DNA of 64,000 nt from Nothopassalora personata. Taxonomy: Eukaryota; Ascomycota; Dothideomycetes; Mycosphaerellales; Mycosphaerellaceae. This document shows, piece after piece, positions 35,301 to 46,010 of the stretch. The notes under the pieces were generated by a model. It saw nothing but the letters and a program-made list of their open reading frames with translations. It made no database searches and was not told the origin of the DNA. The number at the start of each line of letters is the position of its first letter. Positions within the stretch are counted from its first letter, which is position 1. The position numbers and the translations under genes were made by a program. Location: contig CM066288.1 of assembly GCA_033816765.1 (NCBI GenBank), forward strand, positions 1,240,001-1,304,000. Direction: 5' to 3'.

Positions 35301-37352
35301 TTCGTTCCACCAGAGTCAGAAGATGCCCTTGATGAAGGAGAAGTGCCGGTGCGCACTCGCATCGTGCAAGCTTTCCATGACCATGCCGCAGCGGGCCACA
35401 TGGGAGATGAAAAGACTTACGAACTCGTTGCTCGCAATTATACTTGGCCAGGCATGGCTCGTTTTGTCAAGAAATACGTCCGAGCTTGTCGCACTTGCCA
35501 CACGAACAAGAGCACCAACATCCAGTACCCTGGACTGTTGAAGCCGTTGCCTGTACCATTCGGCGCATGGGAAGACATTGCTGTCGACTTCGTCGTCAAA
35601 CTGCCGGAGGGGAAGAGTGCGGTGGATGGACGAACATACGAGAACATCATGACGGTCACATGCCGCCTTACCAAGGAAAGACACATCATTCCTGTCCTCT
35701 CGATGACCGCCGAACATTGTGCCTTGGTGTTCTTGAAGTACGTGTTCAGCAGACATGGGCTTCCCAAGTCCATCGTCTCAGATCGCGGCACGCAATGGGT
35801 ATCGGCCTTTTGGCGAAGGATCTGTGCCCTCCTAGGCATCAACCAGAAGCTCTCATCTTCATATCACCCGGAGACGGACGGCCAGTCGGAGAACACGAAC
35901 AAGGTGATGGAACAGTACCTCCGCATGTTCGTCAATTACGCTCAGGATGACTGGCCGGATTGGGCCCCGTTGGCCGAGTTTACTGCTAACAACGCCGTAT
36001 CAGCTACAACAGGGGTATCACCGTTCTACGCCAACACAGGACGTAACCCACGCTTTTCCGAGCTCCACCTCGAGCTCCCAATGCCACTTATGCCACACAG
36101 GCAACGACTCGACGCGGAGTCAGCAGACAGGTTCGCAAGAAAGATGCATGACATGCAGGAGTTCCTACGACAGCAAATGGCCCTCGCCCAAGCCGTCCAA
36201 GCCGAATACGCAAACCAAAACCGTACACCAGCACCACGATACGTCGAAGGTAACGAGGTATGGGTGAGCACCGAGAACTGGGAGATGGAGAGACCGTCTA
36301 GGAAGTTGGACGTGAAGTGGTCAGGTCCGCACGTGATCACGGAGGTGCTGCCGGGGAACACCTATAAAGTGGAGCTGCCGCCCACTATGAATATTGACAA
36401 CCGCTTCCACTCACACCTTCTAGCACCGGTTCATCCTCCAGTCGAAGGGCAAGTACAACCTGCGCCTCCACCGATACGAATCGTGGACGACGAACAACAC
36501 GAAACCAACCCAGCCGAGCCCGACTTTTGGGAAGTGGAGGAGGTGTTGGATTGCAAGAAGAGATGGCCGAGAGGAAGAACACCTAGAGGTGGTGTGAAAG
36601 AGCCATATTATGAGTACTTGGTGAAGTACGTTGGATACCTAGAACCATCCTATGAAGCTGCGGGCCAGGTCATTGAGACAGCCGCCGCCTCTGTCGCCGA
36701 CTTTCACCATAACCATCCTCGAGCAACCAGACCACCTGGTTTTCAACCTCCTGCAGACTGGGTTGCCAATGAGGATGCCACGGGCATGCGACTGGCGCGT
36801 GACTCAGCACTCAATGCAGCAGCGATGGCTCTGATGCCGGTGGGACCTGGACTCAGGACTTGTGAGAAAGAGAGCGATACGCGTCGCGATGACGATCTTT
36901 CTCGACAAACAGACCAAGTAACAGGAGTGGATCTGCTGATTGGCGCGAGTCATGACGACAGTGAAGCTGATGCGCATCAGATCGCAGTGTGTAGCCGCCT
37001 GGATGGCGCGAGTCACTACGGCACAGGGTACCTGTGTGAAGAGCTGGGTACACACACCGAGAAAGACACCGTCCGGACAGTAGCTGAGGCTGCTGCGCCG
37101 TGTCGCCGCGAAAGTCTGCCTGCGTTACGTAGCGTCATAGATGGTTACGCGGAGGACGAGGAAGTCGACACTGTGACGGATGATGAGTTGATAGACGACG
37201 AGAAGTTCGCGAAGGCAATGATGGATACGATGGATAGGAGAGGACAGAGTGCTCCGGAGCGCACTCTCAGAGGGGGGGGTAGTGTCACCGTACCGGCGCC
37301 CATTCACCTCGATCCGCGCGCACGTGCGTGGGCACCACAAGCGCGCCGCTGA
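32340..37352 (+). CDS. pol: E Pol polyprotein (protease, RT, RNase H, integrase, chromodomain), made by -1 frameshift
   Basis: About 1,670 codons; Gag-Pol fusion about 2,357 residues. Copies the element RNA into DNA and integrates it. Retropepsin core reads DDGANST near 32571 (usual D-S/T-G-A has Asp here). RT at about 33640-34300 has the active site YLDD near 34134-34145. RNase H at about 34560-34950 starts at ETDASDY. Integrase zinc-binding HHCC lies at 35380-35510; the catalytic D, D, E are near 35585, 35779 (SDRGTQW) and 35885 (GQSEN). A chromodomain follows at about 36530-36720 (WEVEEVLD, YLVKYVGY), which in chromoviruses guides insertion to heterochromatin; that fits its site here. A 200-residue tail of unknown role follows. 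The frame crosses the polypurine tract and ends 23 codons inside the 3' LTR. Pol needs no own start; it is reached from gag. Confidence 0.93.
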   Translation, partial: GKRLVHSVSATHSGPHESRVQEHEHEQGPPERGKVLSISAHSLLAANHSVDEHNPVIASHLVMPCTVNGKIPAQTFHDDGANSTYFDIDFARRNNLDMIQLPNPMGLMLADGQPASDLITHRTTAQIQIGDHVETRSGYCASLEYDVVLGRPWHDEHQPVFHYASGTMTLFSAYCRANCLRSTEPVCVQSINDKGTTPVCILQTEMPVLEPSRSNFANYVRPYVEDEDELVPAVVQETHNTKAAMRHAVDLEEELEASHHARKPLPADGPDTLKRPARHTKKAPKPMPEEPEIDIKPITAEALRRMSRRQGCEIHMMWMFDPKEDLDKQVARDPLSACALKAFGMRAKPVRGGTAAMLVDSNTQENMDRLEKSPGDYTQRQLNASAVSADDYQRFMNGKDKDQDPTPLLPVEFREMARLFSRKEADKVPPRRPGVDHEIKLKNGQTPPFRRPYSFSARENEVIKKWVDDQLEKGFIQRSVSPAAAPVLIVKKPGGGLRVCVDYRALNALTTKSRYPIPLFQETLDRIAGAQWFTKLDVIAAFNRIRIAAGDEWKTAFTTRYGQFECVVMPFGLCNAPGTFQSFINDTLREFLDDFVSCYLDDALVFSKTREEHVQHVLKVLRKLDAAGLQLDIDKCEFFRHETTYLGVIITNEGIKMDPAKIECVKNWPTPANVTDILSFTGFANFYRRFIKDFSKICLPMTKLTRKNVPWEWSESCQRAFDALKQAFIDAPTLKHFYPGRETILETDASDYVTAAVLSQRDENGVLHPIAYMSKKMDPQQCNYDIYDKELLAIVQAFEEWRPELTVNEYGTDDYENLPDPDSAEDKPTLVYSDHKNLEWFMSTKQLNRRQARWAEFLSQFFFKIVYRPGVQGTKPDSLTRRSQDLPVPGDLTDPRNQQQHQILLGPDRVLNLSSTRVLSASANDVVTPLTTAIRELYAQPEAEEAVQQLERDEPCTLLRKHRIDDRHAVPVGGMIYIKNIYGGYSLFVPPESEDALDEGEVPVRTRIVQAFHDHAAAGHMGDEKTYELVARNYTWPGMARFVKKYVRACRTCHTNKSTNIQYPGLLKPLPVPFGAWEDIAVDFVVKLPEGKSAVDGRTYENIMTVTCRLTKERHIIPVLSMTAEHCALVFLKYVFSRHGLPKSIVSDRGTQWVSAFWRRICALLGINQKLSSSYHPETDGQSENTNKVMEQYLRMFVNYAQDDWPDWAPLAEFTANNAVSATTGVSPFYANTGRNPRFSELHLELPMPLMPHRQRLDAESADRFARKMHDMQEFLRQQMALAQAVQAEYANQNRTPAPRYVEGNEVWVSTENWEMERPSRKLDVKWSGPHVITEVLPGNTYKVELPPTMNIDNRFHSHLLAPVHPPVEGQVQPAPPPIRIVDDEQHETNPAEPDFWEVEEVLDCKKRWPRGRTPRGGVKEPYYEYLVKYVGYLEPSYEAAGQVIETAAASVADFHHNHPRATRPPGFQPPADWVANEDATGMRLARDSALNAAAMALMPVGPGLRTCEKESDTRRDDDLSRQTDQVTGVDLLIGASHDDSEADAHQIAVCSRLDGASHYGTGYLCEELGTHTEKDTVRTVAEAAAPCRRESLPALRSVIDGYAEDEEVDTVTDDELIDDEKFAKAMMDTMDRRGQSAPERTLRGGGSVTVPAPIHLDPRARAWAPQARR
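37270..37282 (+). promoter_or_regulatory. E polypurine tract
   Basis: gaggggggggtag just before the 3' LTR, where the plus-strand DNA primer is made. Z1 has the near-identical tract at 40164-40177. Confidence 0.85.
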
Positions 37353-37475
37353 CTAAGCCGCTGACTAATCGGCTTGGCGCTCCCTTAAGTATCTCGCGCT
37401 CTCCGCGCCTCTCTTAGATAGCTATCTATTCGACTTGTACCTTATCCGACCACGTGCTTGCACCTGCTTGTGACA
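37283..37475 (+). repeat. E 3' LTR
   Basis: 193 bp, no difference from 29937-30129 found by eye. Contains the end of the pol frame (stop 37350-37352). Confidence 0.95.
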
Positions 37476-37480
37476 CTATC

Positions 37481-40163
37481 CTAACGTTATAATAGGATAT
37501 TGCGCCTAGTAGCATATCTATCTAAGAAGATGTTACCCTAGGAGTGCAACTACGACATCTACGATAAGGAACTACTAGCTATCGTTAAGGCCTTCGAAGA
37601 ATAGCGACTAGAGCTCGTAGCCGGCGACATCGACGATAAAGAGTACGTAGGTAGCGACTACGAGAACTTCCTCGCCGATCTAAGCGGTAAGCCGGTACTA
37701 GTCTATTCGGATTATAAGAACCTTAAGTACTTTATAACTACTAAGGAACTTAATAGGAGGTAAGCGCGATAGGCGGAGTTCCTATTATAGTTCCACTTTA
37801 AAATCATCTACCGACTAGGTATCTAAGGAGGCAAGCCCGATAGTCTTACCCGTAGGTCGTAAGACGCGATACGTAAGGACGAAGACGACCCTCGACACAC
37901 GTAGTAACACCGCGTACTATTAGGCCCCGAACTATTTATACCGAAACTGTTAGCTAGTAGGATTCTATAGCTCGCGGCATCGGACGTTACTAGCGTCGTA
38001 GATAAGGACTTATAGCGTAACATCCGAACCCTATACGAGTAGTAAGAACTATAAGAAGCCTTATAATAGCTTATAGCTAGAGATAAGGTAAAGATGCTTT
38101 ATCGGCATAAGATCGACCTAAAGCACGTAATAGTAGTAGACGGTATAATCTACGTTAAGAATAGAGAAGGCCGCTATAGCCTATACGCCCTAGAGCTAGC
38201 GGAAGATAACGAGGATAATACGGTATATACCCGCATAGTAAAGGCGTTTTACGATGCCCTAGTAGCCGGTTATCTAGGTAAGACTAAGACTAATACCCTA
38301 TTAAAGCGTTATTATATCTAGCTAGGTATAACCCGCTTTATTCGCGAGTTCTATAAAGGATGCACGACATACACGAATGTAAACCTAGTGTAAGACGCCG
38401 AGCATAGACTACTTACCCCCCTACTAGTACTATTCGATACATAGGACGATATCGTAATAGACTTCGTTATAGACCTACTAGAAGGGCATTGTAGCGTAGA
38501 TAGGTAAAAATATAAGAACATTCTTACCGTTACTAATCGACTTAGTAAGGAACGACACCTAATCCTAGTTTTAAACATAACTGCCGAATACATTACATTT
38601 ATCTACGTTAAATACGTCTTTAGCCGTCACGGCATTCCGAAGTTAATAGTTACGGACAGGGGACCTTAGTAGCTCTCTATATTCTAGAAGCGACTATACT
38701 AACTACTAGGCATTAAGCGTAAGTTATCTATAGGGTATTACCCTTAAACGGACGGTTAAAGCGAGATTACGAATAAGGGTATAGAAAAGTACCTACGCAC
38801 ATACATCTCTTATACGTAGGACGACTAGCCGGACTAGTTGCCACTAGCGGAGTTTATAGCTAATGACTACGTCTCCGAAACTACTAGATTCTCCCCATTT
38901 ATAGCGACGGTCGGTAAGAACCCGAGGTACTTAGACGTAGAAGTTATGCTACCTCTCGAGCTTATACCTTATAAGTAACGCCTTAACGCTTAAGTAGCTA
39001 TAGCGTTCGGAGCTAGGATAAACGAGCTACGAGCTTAACTCCGAGACGTAATATAGATAGCGTAAGATACCTAAGCTAACTATGTAAATCGCCAAAGGAC
39101 AATAGCTCTAGTATATAAGGTCGGCGACATAGTACACATTAGTACTAAGAACTAGCATATAACGAGGCTATCTAAGAAGCTAGACTATAAGTATACTAGC
39201 CCTTACCCGATCTTAGAGGTACTGCTACACGACACATACCGAGTCGCGTTACCGGACTTACTAAGTAACCTATATAACGGGTTTTACGCTAACTACTTAC
39301 AACTAGGCTATAATCCAGTTATAGGGTAAGTCGTCCCTCTACCTCTACTAATCGAGGTTAAAGACGAAGATAGAGACGGATTACACTAGGAATAGCACGT
39401 AGAGAAGATCGTAGATAACTATAGGTTACTACCGCTAGGGCGAGCACTAGTAGGAGGAAAGATTCTAATCTACAAGTACTATATGAAATGGGTAGGTAAC
39501 AATAAGCTAACTTAGGAGCCCGTAGAGACTATAATTGTAACAGTAGCCGCCTCTATCGGCGACTTCTATTATAACTACCCTACGGCCCCTAGACTAGCCG
39601 GCTTTATACTACCGCTAGGATAGATTACTAATAAGGAAGCACTATCTAATAACGCGGGCGCCCTTAGCGCTACGATAATTACGTCTAACCTAGTAACTAT
39701 AGGAGGGCCACGTAAGTACATCCTCTTATAGGGGCCTATAGCGCTTCTATTAGAAGATAACGGCTCGTATGAAGATAATAACCCGCTAGGCATAGCGCTA
39801 ACGAAGGTAACCGATAACTACGATCGAAGCGATAAGCGAAATAGACATTAGGCTTCCCTTAACACGGTAACTACGACGGTACTATTAACTAAAGTTAATA
39901 TAGGGCCCCGTAGCTCTTTAGTAACCTAAGTAATAGCTAATGTAACGAGCTCCCTCGCGGAGTTCGCTTACCGTTATAGCTAGCGTAACATATCCTATAT
40001 AGGCTAAGTTAGCTACCGAGATAGAGCGACGGAAGCGTAAAGCGCGGGCCTAGACGATAATAACGACACGATAGACGATAATGCTAATATAGAGGACGAT
40101 AAGGCATTTGTACATGCCTATAGTAAGCTAGTAAATGGTACGGTATATAGAAGTAACCGTTTT
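37481..40163 (+). pseudogene. Z1 pol, right part (RNase H, integrase, chromodomain)
   Basis: Continues Z1 behind E; 37476-37480 is the duplicated target. RNase H continues at 37481-37850. The integrase zinc-binding region lies at about 38100-38400; 38094-38321 is still open by chance, with the block ending LLKRYYI. The catalytic core lies at 38450-38900 with VTDRGPQQLS near 38650. A decayed chromodomain reads YYMKWVGNNKLTQEP at about 39478-39522. Broken by TAG/TAA throughout. Confidence 0.78.
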
Positions 40164-40177
40164 AAAGGGGGGGGTAG

Positions 40178-40338
40178 TATAACGGCCTATAGCCGTACGA
40201 CGAGTAAACGTAGCGCGTTATGTAACCGGGCCCGGGCCGACCCGCGTACCTCGGCTTATATATCTACTTTGCGCACCTCGCGCTCCTCTTAGATACCTCG
40301 TCTAATAAGTTCGTACTACCTAAGTAGGTACCCTTATA
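40178..40338 (+). repeat. Z1 3' LTR
   Basis: 161 bp. The outer TG is now TA (TATAACGG) and the outer CA is TA. Confidence 0.92.
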
Positions 40339-40922
40339 AGAAGGGCGAATAGGGAAAAGGTAGAGGACTAGGTAAGGGTCGCTCCTAAGTCCGAGTTTCT
40401 ATATAGACCCCTTAAGGTAAGTCGATGCGAGTCTAGCGCGTTACTTACGAGGCGCCGTCGAGATGCGTAAGGGCTTTCGCGAGGCTACGTTTCTTCTAGA
40501 TAACGGTATAGATTTAAGCTTAGTGTCGTACGAGTATATACTCCGATACTAGATATAGCCTATTAGTAGTATAAAGCTTCTAAATCTAGAGTCGTATACG
40601 TAGGACTAGGGGCATTACTACGGCGTATATACGGTTCGCGTGCAACTAGCTAACGATATAGGAGTAGAGCGCGTAAGCAACGCTATCTACTATGTAGCGC
40701 CTATAGGTAGGCCGTTAGTTATTTTAGGTAGACCCTAGCGGTATTATAATCGGATAGTAAAGGCCGATAAGGATAACTAGTAGTACTACGGTATAGAGAC
40801 GCCTACGATTTAGTAGCGTAACGCACGCGAGTTCCTTAAGGATCTCGAGAGCTTAAAGTAGGTTTATGCGATAAGTGTTCGGGCTATTACTATAGTAGTA
40901 CCCGAAGGAGAGGGCCCCTCGT
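40339..40922 (+). pseudogene. X gag end and protease, RIP-inactivated
   Basis: The piece of X left between Z1 and Z2. A Lys/Arg-rich gag end, then a retropepsin-like domain with the active-site region LLDNGIDLSLVS near 40497-40530 (family DxGAxxN/S) and an ILGRP motif near 40720-40735. The same order is seen in Y (15500-16000, minus). Confidence 0.7.
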
Positions 40923-41083
40923 TATAAGGGCACCTACTTAGGTAGTACGAAGTTATTAGATAAGCTATCTAAGAGGTGCGCGAGGCGCGAGAAGTTAATA
41001 TATAAGCCGAGGTACGCGGGTCGGCCCGGGCCCGGTTACGTAACTTACTACGTTTACTCGCTATACGGCTATAGGCCGTTACA
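40923..41083 (-). repeat. Z2 3' LTR
   Basis: 161 bp, strongly RIP-altered. Where the partner LTR has CACGTG it reads TACGTA. Confidence 0.92.
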
Positions 41084-41097
41084 CTACCCCCCCTTTA

Positions 41098-44000
41098 AAA
41101 CGGTCACTCCTGTGTACCGTATTACCTATTACCTTGCTATAGGCGTGTGCGAACGCTATATTATCCTCCAATTTACTATTTATCGCGTCGTCGTCGTCTA
41201 GGCCCGCGCTATACGCTTCTACCGCTCTATCTCGGTCGCTAACTTAGCCTATATAGGATATGTTACGCTAGCTACAACGGTAAGCGAACTCCGCGAGAGA
41301 GCTCGTTACATTGGCTGTTACTTAGGTTACTAAAGAGCTACGGGGCCCTATATTAACTTACGCTAATAGAACCGTCGTAGTTACCGTACTAAGGGAAGCT
41401 TAATGCCCGTTTCGCGTGTTACTCGCACCTTACTAGTTATCGGTTACCTTTGTAGGCGCTATGCCTAGCGGGTTATTATCTTTATACGGGCCGTTACCTT
41501 CTACTAGAAGAGCCGTAGGCACCTATACGATTAATTCGCGTAGCCCTCCTACGGTTACTAGGTTAGACGTAATTATCGTAGCGCTAAGGGCGCCCGCGTT
41601 ATTAGATAGTGCTTCCTCGTTCGTAATCTATCCTAGCGGTAGTATAAAGCCGGCTAGTCTAGGGGCCGTAGGGTAGTTATAATAGAAGTTAGCGATAGAA
41701 GCGGCTACTGTTGCAATTATATTCTCTACGGGCTCCTAAGTTAGCTTATTATTACCTACCCATTTCATACAGTACTTATAGATCGGAACTTTTCCTCCGG
41801 CTAGAGCACGACCTAGCGGTAGCGATCTGTACGAGTCGACGATCCTCTCTATATGCTATTCTTAGTAGGTCTCGCCTTCGTTATCCTCTACCTTAATTAG
41901 TAGTAGCGTAGGGACGACTTATCCTATAACTAGATCGTAGGCTAGCCTTAGATAGTTAGTATAAAATCCGTTATAGAGGTTACTTAGAGAGTCTAGTAAT
42001 GCGACCTTATAGGTGTCGTGTAGTAGAACTTCCTTAATAGTATATAGTCCTATATACTTATAATCTAGTTTCTTAGATAGTCTTATCGTGTGCTAGTTCT
42101 TAGTGCTAATATACACTATGTCTCCGACCTTATATACTAGGGCGATCGTTCTTCGGCGGTTAGCGTACTTAGCTTAGGTGTCTTATGCTATCTATATTGC
42201 ATTACGGAGTTAAGCGCGAATCTTATTTATCCTAGCCCCAAATGCTATAGCTAATTGTGCATCGAGACGTTACTTATATAGTATTAACTCGAGAGGGAGT
42301 ATAACTTTAGTATCTAAGTACCTCGGGTTCTTGCCTATTGTTACTATAAATAGAGAGAAGCTAGTAGTTTTAGAAACATAATTATTCGCTATAAATTCTA
42401 CTAATAGTAACTAGTCCGGCCAATTATCCTATACGTAGTTAATGTACGTCCGTAGGTACTTCTCTATACCCTTATTCGTAATCTCGCCCTAGCCGTCGGT
42501 CTAAGGGTAATACCCTATGGAAAGCTTACGCTTAATACCTAACAGTTAGCATAATCGTTTCTAGAATGCGGACAGCTACTAAGGTCCTCTATCGGTTACG
42601 ATCGACTTAGGCAATCTATAACGGCTAAACACGTACTTAAGGTAAATGAAAGCAATATATTCGGCAGTTATAATTAGTACGGGGATTAGGTGTCGTTCCT
42701 TACTTAGACGGTCGGTAATAGTAAGGATGTTCTTATACTTTTACCTATCGATACTATAGTGTCCTTCGGGTAGATCGACTACGAAGTCTATCGTAATATC
42801 GTCCTATGTGTCGAGAGGCACTAGTAGTAGTGCTAGTAGTCTATACTTAGCATCTTATACTAGATTTATATTCGTGCATATAGTACATCCTCCATAGAAC
42901 TTACGGATGAAACGTGTTATACCTAGCTAGATGTAGTAGCGCTTTAATAGGGTGTTAGTCTTAGTCTTACCTAGATAACCCGCGGCTAAGGCGTCGTGAA
43001 ATACTTTTACGATGCGAGCATACACCGTGTTGTCTTTGTCGTCTTCTACTAGCTCTAGGACATAGAGGCTGTAACTACCTTCTCTATTCTTAACGTAGAT
43101 TATGCTATCTATAGCTATCGCATACTTAGAGTCGATCTTATACCTATAAAGCATCTTAACCTTATTACTAGCCGCTAGCTATTATAAGGCTTCCTACGGC
43201 TCTTACTAGTCGTATAGGACTCGAATGTCGCGCTGTAGGTCGTTGTCCACGACGCTAGTAGCTTCTAATGCCGAAAGCTATAGAACTCGACTTACTAAGA
43301 GCTTAGGCATAAATAACTCGGGACCTAAGAGCACACGGTTCTATTACGTGTGTCGCGGGTTATCTTCCCCTTCGCCCTTACGTATTACGTCTTATAACCG
43401 GCGGGTAAGACTGTCGGGCTTGCCTCCTTACACGCCTAGTCGATAGATGATTTTAAAGTAGAACTGTAATAAGAACTCTACCTAGCGTGCTTAGCGCCTA
43501 TTTAGTTCCTTAGTAGTTATGAAATACTCGAGGTTCTTATGATCCGAATAGATAAGTACCGGCTTACCGCTTAGGTCGGCGAGGAAGTTTTCGTAGTCGC
43601 TATCTACGTAGTCGATGTCTCTAGCCGCTAGCTCTAGGCGCTATTCTTCGAAGGCCTTAATAATAGCTAAGAGCTCCTTATTATATATGTCGTAGTTGCA
43701 CTCCTACGGCGACATTTTCTTAGACAGGTAGGCTACTAGACGTAGTACTCCGTTATAGCGCTATAATAGAACCGCTATAGTAACGAAGTCTAATGTATCG
43801 GTTTCGAGGATAGTCTCTAGGCCGTGCTAAAACACTACTAACACTTCACCTTCGGCGTCTATAAAGGCCTTCTTTAGTCCTTTAAATGTAGCTTAGCATT
43901 CTAGAGTCTATAACTAAGGCACGTCCTTTTTCGTAAGGCGGGTTAACGGTAGTATTATCTTACTATAGTTCTTAATGAACCGCCAATAGAAGCCTACGAA

Positions 44001-46010
44001 TCCATTAAAAGCTAGTACGTCTATTATATTACGGGGAGTCTCCTATTCCTACACTGCTCTTACCTTCTCTAGGCACATAGAGATTCTATCTTTACCGATA
44101 ATAAGGCCTAGGTATTTAGTTACCTAAGTGTAGAACTTACACTTCTTAATGTCTAGTTACAACCCTACGTCTCTATATCTACTAAGCACTTTCTTAACGT
44201 AGGTAACGTACTCTTCGAGCGTGTCGCTAAATATAAGGATGTTATCTAGGTATATAGATACGAAGTCGTCTAGGAACTCTCTTAGGGTGTTATTTACGTA
44301 GGCTTAGAATGTCCCTAGGGTATTATATAGTCCGAACGGCATAACTAGACATTCGAACTGCCTATAGCGGGTAGTGAACGCTATTATCTACTTATAGCCC
44401 TTCGCGATGCGGATGCGGTTAAATACTACAATTACATCTAGCTTCGTAAACTACCTCTTACCTACGATCCGGTTTAAGGTATCTTACATTAGTAGAATGG
44501 GATACCTCGACTTAATAGTAAGAGTATTGAGGGCTCTATAATCCACGTATACTCTTAATCCACCTCCTAGCTTCTTAATAATAAGGCATGGGATATAGCG
44601 TCGGCGCGACCTTTATCCTCCTCCGGATCTTACCTTAAGCGATTTGCTTATCTATCTAGTACTTAATGATTTCGTCTTCTTACTTAGACATGCGGTATAG
44701 TCGCTTAAAGGGTAGTACAGCGCTAGGCTTCAGTTTAATTTTATAGTCGATGCTAGGCCGATGTAGTAGGAGCTCTTCTAAAGCTTTCTTTAAGAAGCAG
44801 TCGATAAACTTATAGTAGGTTAGTATTAGGTAATCCCTAGGGTTTATCTCCTAGTCGTTAATCTTTATAAACTTGTCTACGTCTACTTAGGTATACATCT
44901 TATATACTTGTAGGGTTGGTATAACGCGTTCTAATAGCGGCACGAACGTAGCGGCGCGTGCGTCTAGCCGTGAGATAGTCTTCTCGTCTAAAAGCATCTT
45001 ATAAGTGCCGCTAGCAACCGTCCTTATATTATGCGTAGTTATAGCGTATACGGTAAGCGGATCCGTCGATTATAGAGATTACTCGACATTCGGATCGTAG
45101 ATGTATATTAAGTGGACTTGCGCTCCCTTTTACTTAGCGAGGCGTATAAAGTATTCTATATTAACTTCCTTAATGTTAGCGGGCTTCGCCTTAAGACCCT
45201 CTACTTATTAAGCTACCGCTTCGGCGGTCGCTACTACTATAGTAGCTTTCGCTTCCTTTTCTTTAAGTCTCTTCGCGGCTCGGCGGGCTTTGCCTAGGCC
45301 ACGAGTAGTTATGCGCTTAATAGTGTCTTCGCTATCGGCGGGTAGCGGTAGGCGGGCGTAGTACTAAGTAATATCGCCTTCTTTATCCTCCTCGACTATT
45401 ACTAGCCTATAGCTAGTAGCGGGCAGTTCTTTATATATCTAAAGCGTAAGGACAGGGTTCTAATCTTAGTCATTTACTAACTGAAGGCTAGTCTACTATC
45501 TACTAGGTAGTACTCCTTATAATAGTCCGAGTCGAGAGTCATTATGCCGGACTTATAGTGTAGTCCCGGCTAGTGCTTATTATGCTAGGGGCGTCCTAGC
45601 ACAATATCGTACTTAAGGTTAGTAAGCTAGCCTATAATGTCCTCGGTGTGGCCGTTAATATCTAGGGAGAACTTAGTCCGGTATTTAATTAGTTCCTTTA
45701 CGGTAGACATGTCGGCTAAGCCTAGTACTAACGGGCTATCTAACTTAGTAAGTAGTAGTTTATTCTTTCGCGCATATACGATGTTAACGTATATAGAGTT
45801 TGCTCCAATATTAAGAAATGAGAATACATTCTTTTCATTCGCCTTATAAGGTACTACGAGGTGTAAGCCTATAATAGGGTTGTGTTCTACATACACTATT
45901 CGTAAGGAATAGGATAATATCTTAAGATTACTCTCTAGAGCCTTATCCCTTATTAACATGTTCGTATCTAGTCCACTAGTTGTTACGCTTAACGAGTAGA
46001 CTATGCTTTT
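41098..46010 (-). pseudogene. Z2 pol, RIP-inactivated
   Basis: Minus strand. Protease region 45959-45627 is still open by chance (110 codons, GANSIYVNI). RT at about 44750-44080 has YLDNILIFS near 44240. RNase H lies at about 43850-43450. The integrase zinc-binding part is at about 43154-42850 and the core at 42790-42350. A chromodomain-like end lies at 41800-41640. All interruptions seen are TAG/TAA. Confidence 0.78.
45969..46003 (-). promoter_or_regulatory. Z2 gag/pol frameshift hairpin
   Basis: Minus strand TAGTCTACT pairs with AGTGGACTA, one U-G pair. Before it lies AAA AAA GCA TAG at the gag end. The E-like ancestral arm is TAGTCCACT; one CpA to TpA change made the wobble. Confidence 0.55.

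Larger units (their letters stand above)
29937..37475 (+). mobile_element. E: intact, un-RIPed Ty3 chromovirus retrotransposon
   Basis: 7,539 bp. 193-bp LTRs (29937-30129, 37283-37475) that appear identical base for base, ends TGTCAC...GTGACA. Perfect 5-bp target duplication ctatc (29932-29936, 37476-37480). Primer site and polypurine tract present; gag and pol open. Its composition is rich in CA and TG, in sharp contrast to the host block. It therefore inserted into Z1 after Z1 had been mutated, and looks recent and possibly still competent. Confidence 0.97.
25096..40338 (+). mobile_element. Z1: RIP-degraded Ty3 chromovirus-like element inside X
   Basis: 161-bp LTRs (25096-25256, 40178-40338), TGTAACGG...CCCTTACA. 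Perfect target duplication agaag (25091-25095, 40339-40343). Polypurine tract aaaggggggggtag at 40164-40177. Gag and pol on the plus strand in a -1 arrangement. Split by intact element E at 29937-37475. Same family as Z2 in opposite orientation; a distant relative of E. Confidence 0.92.
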
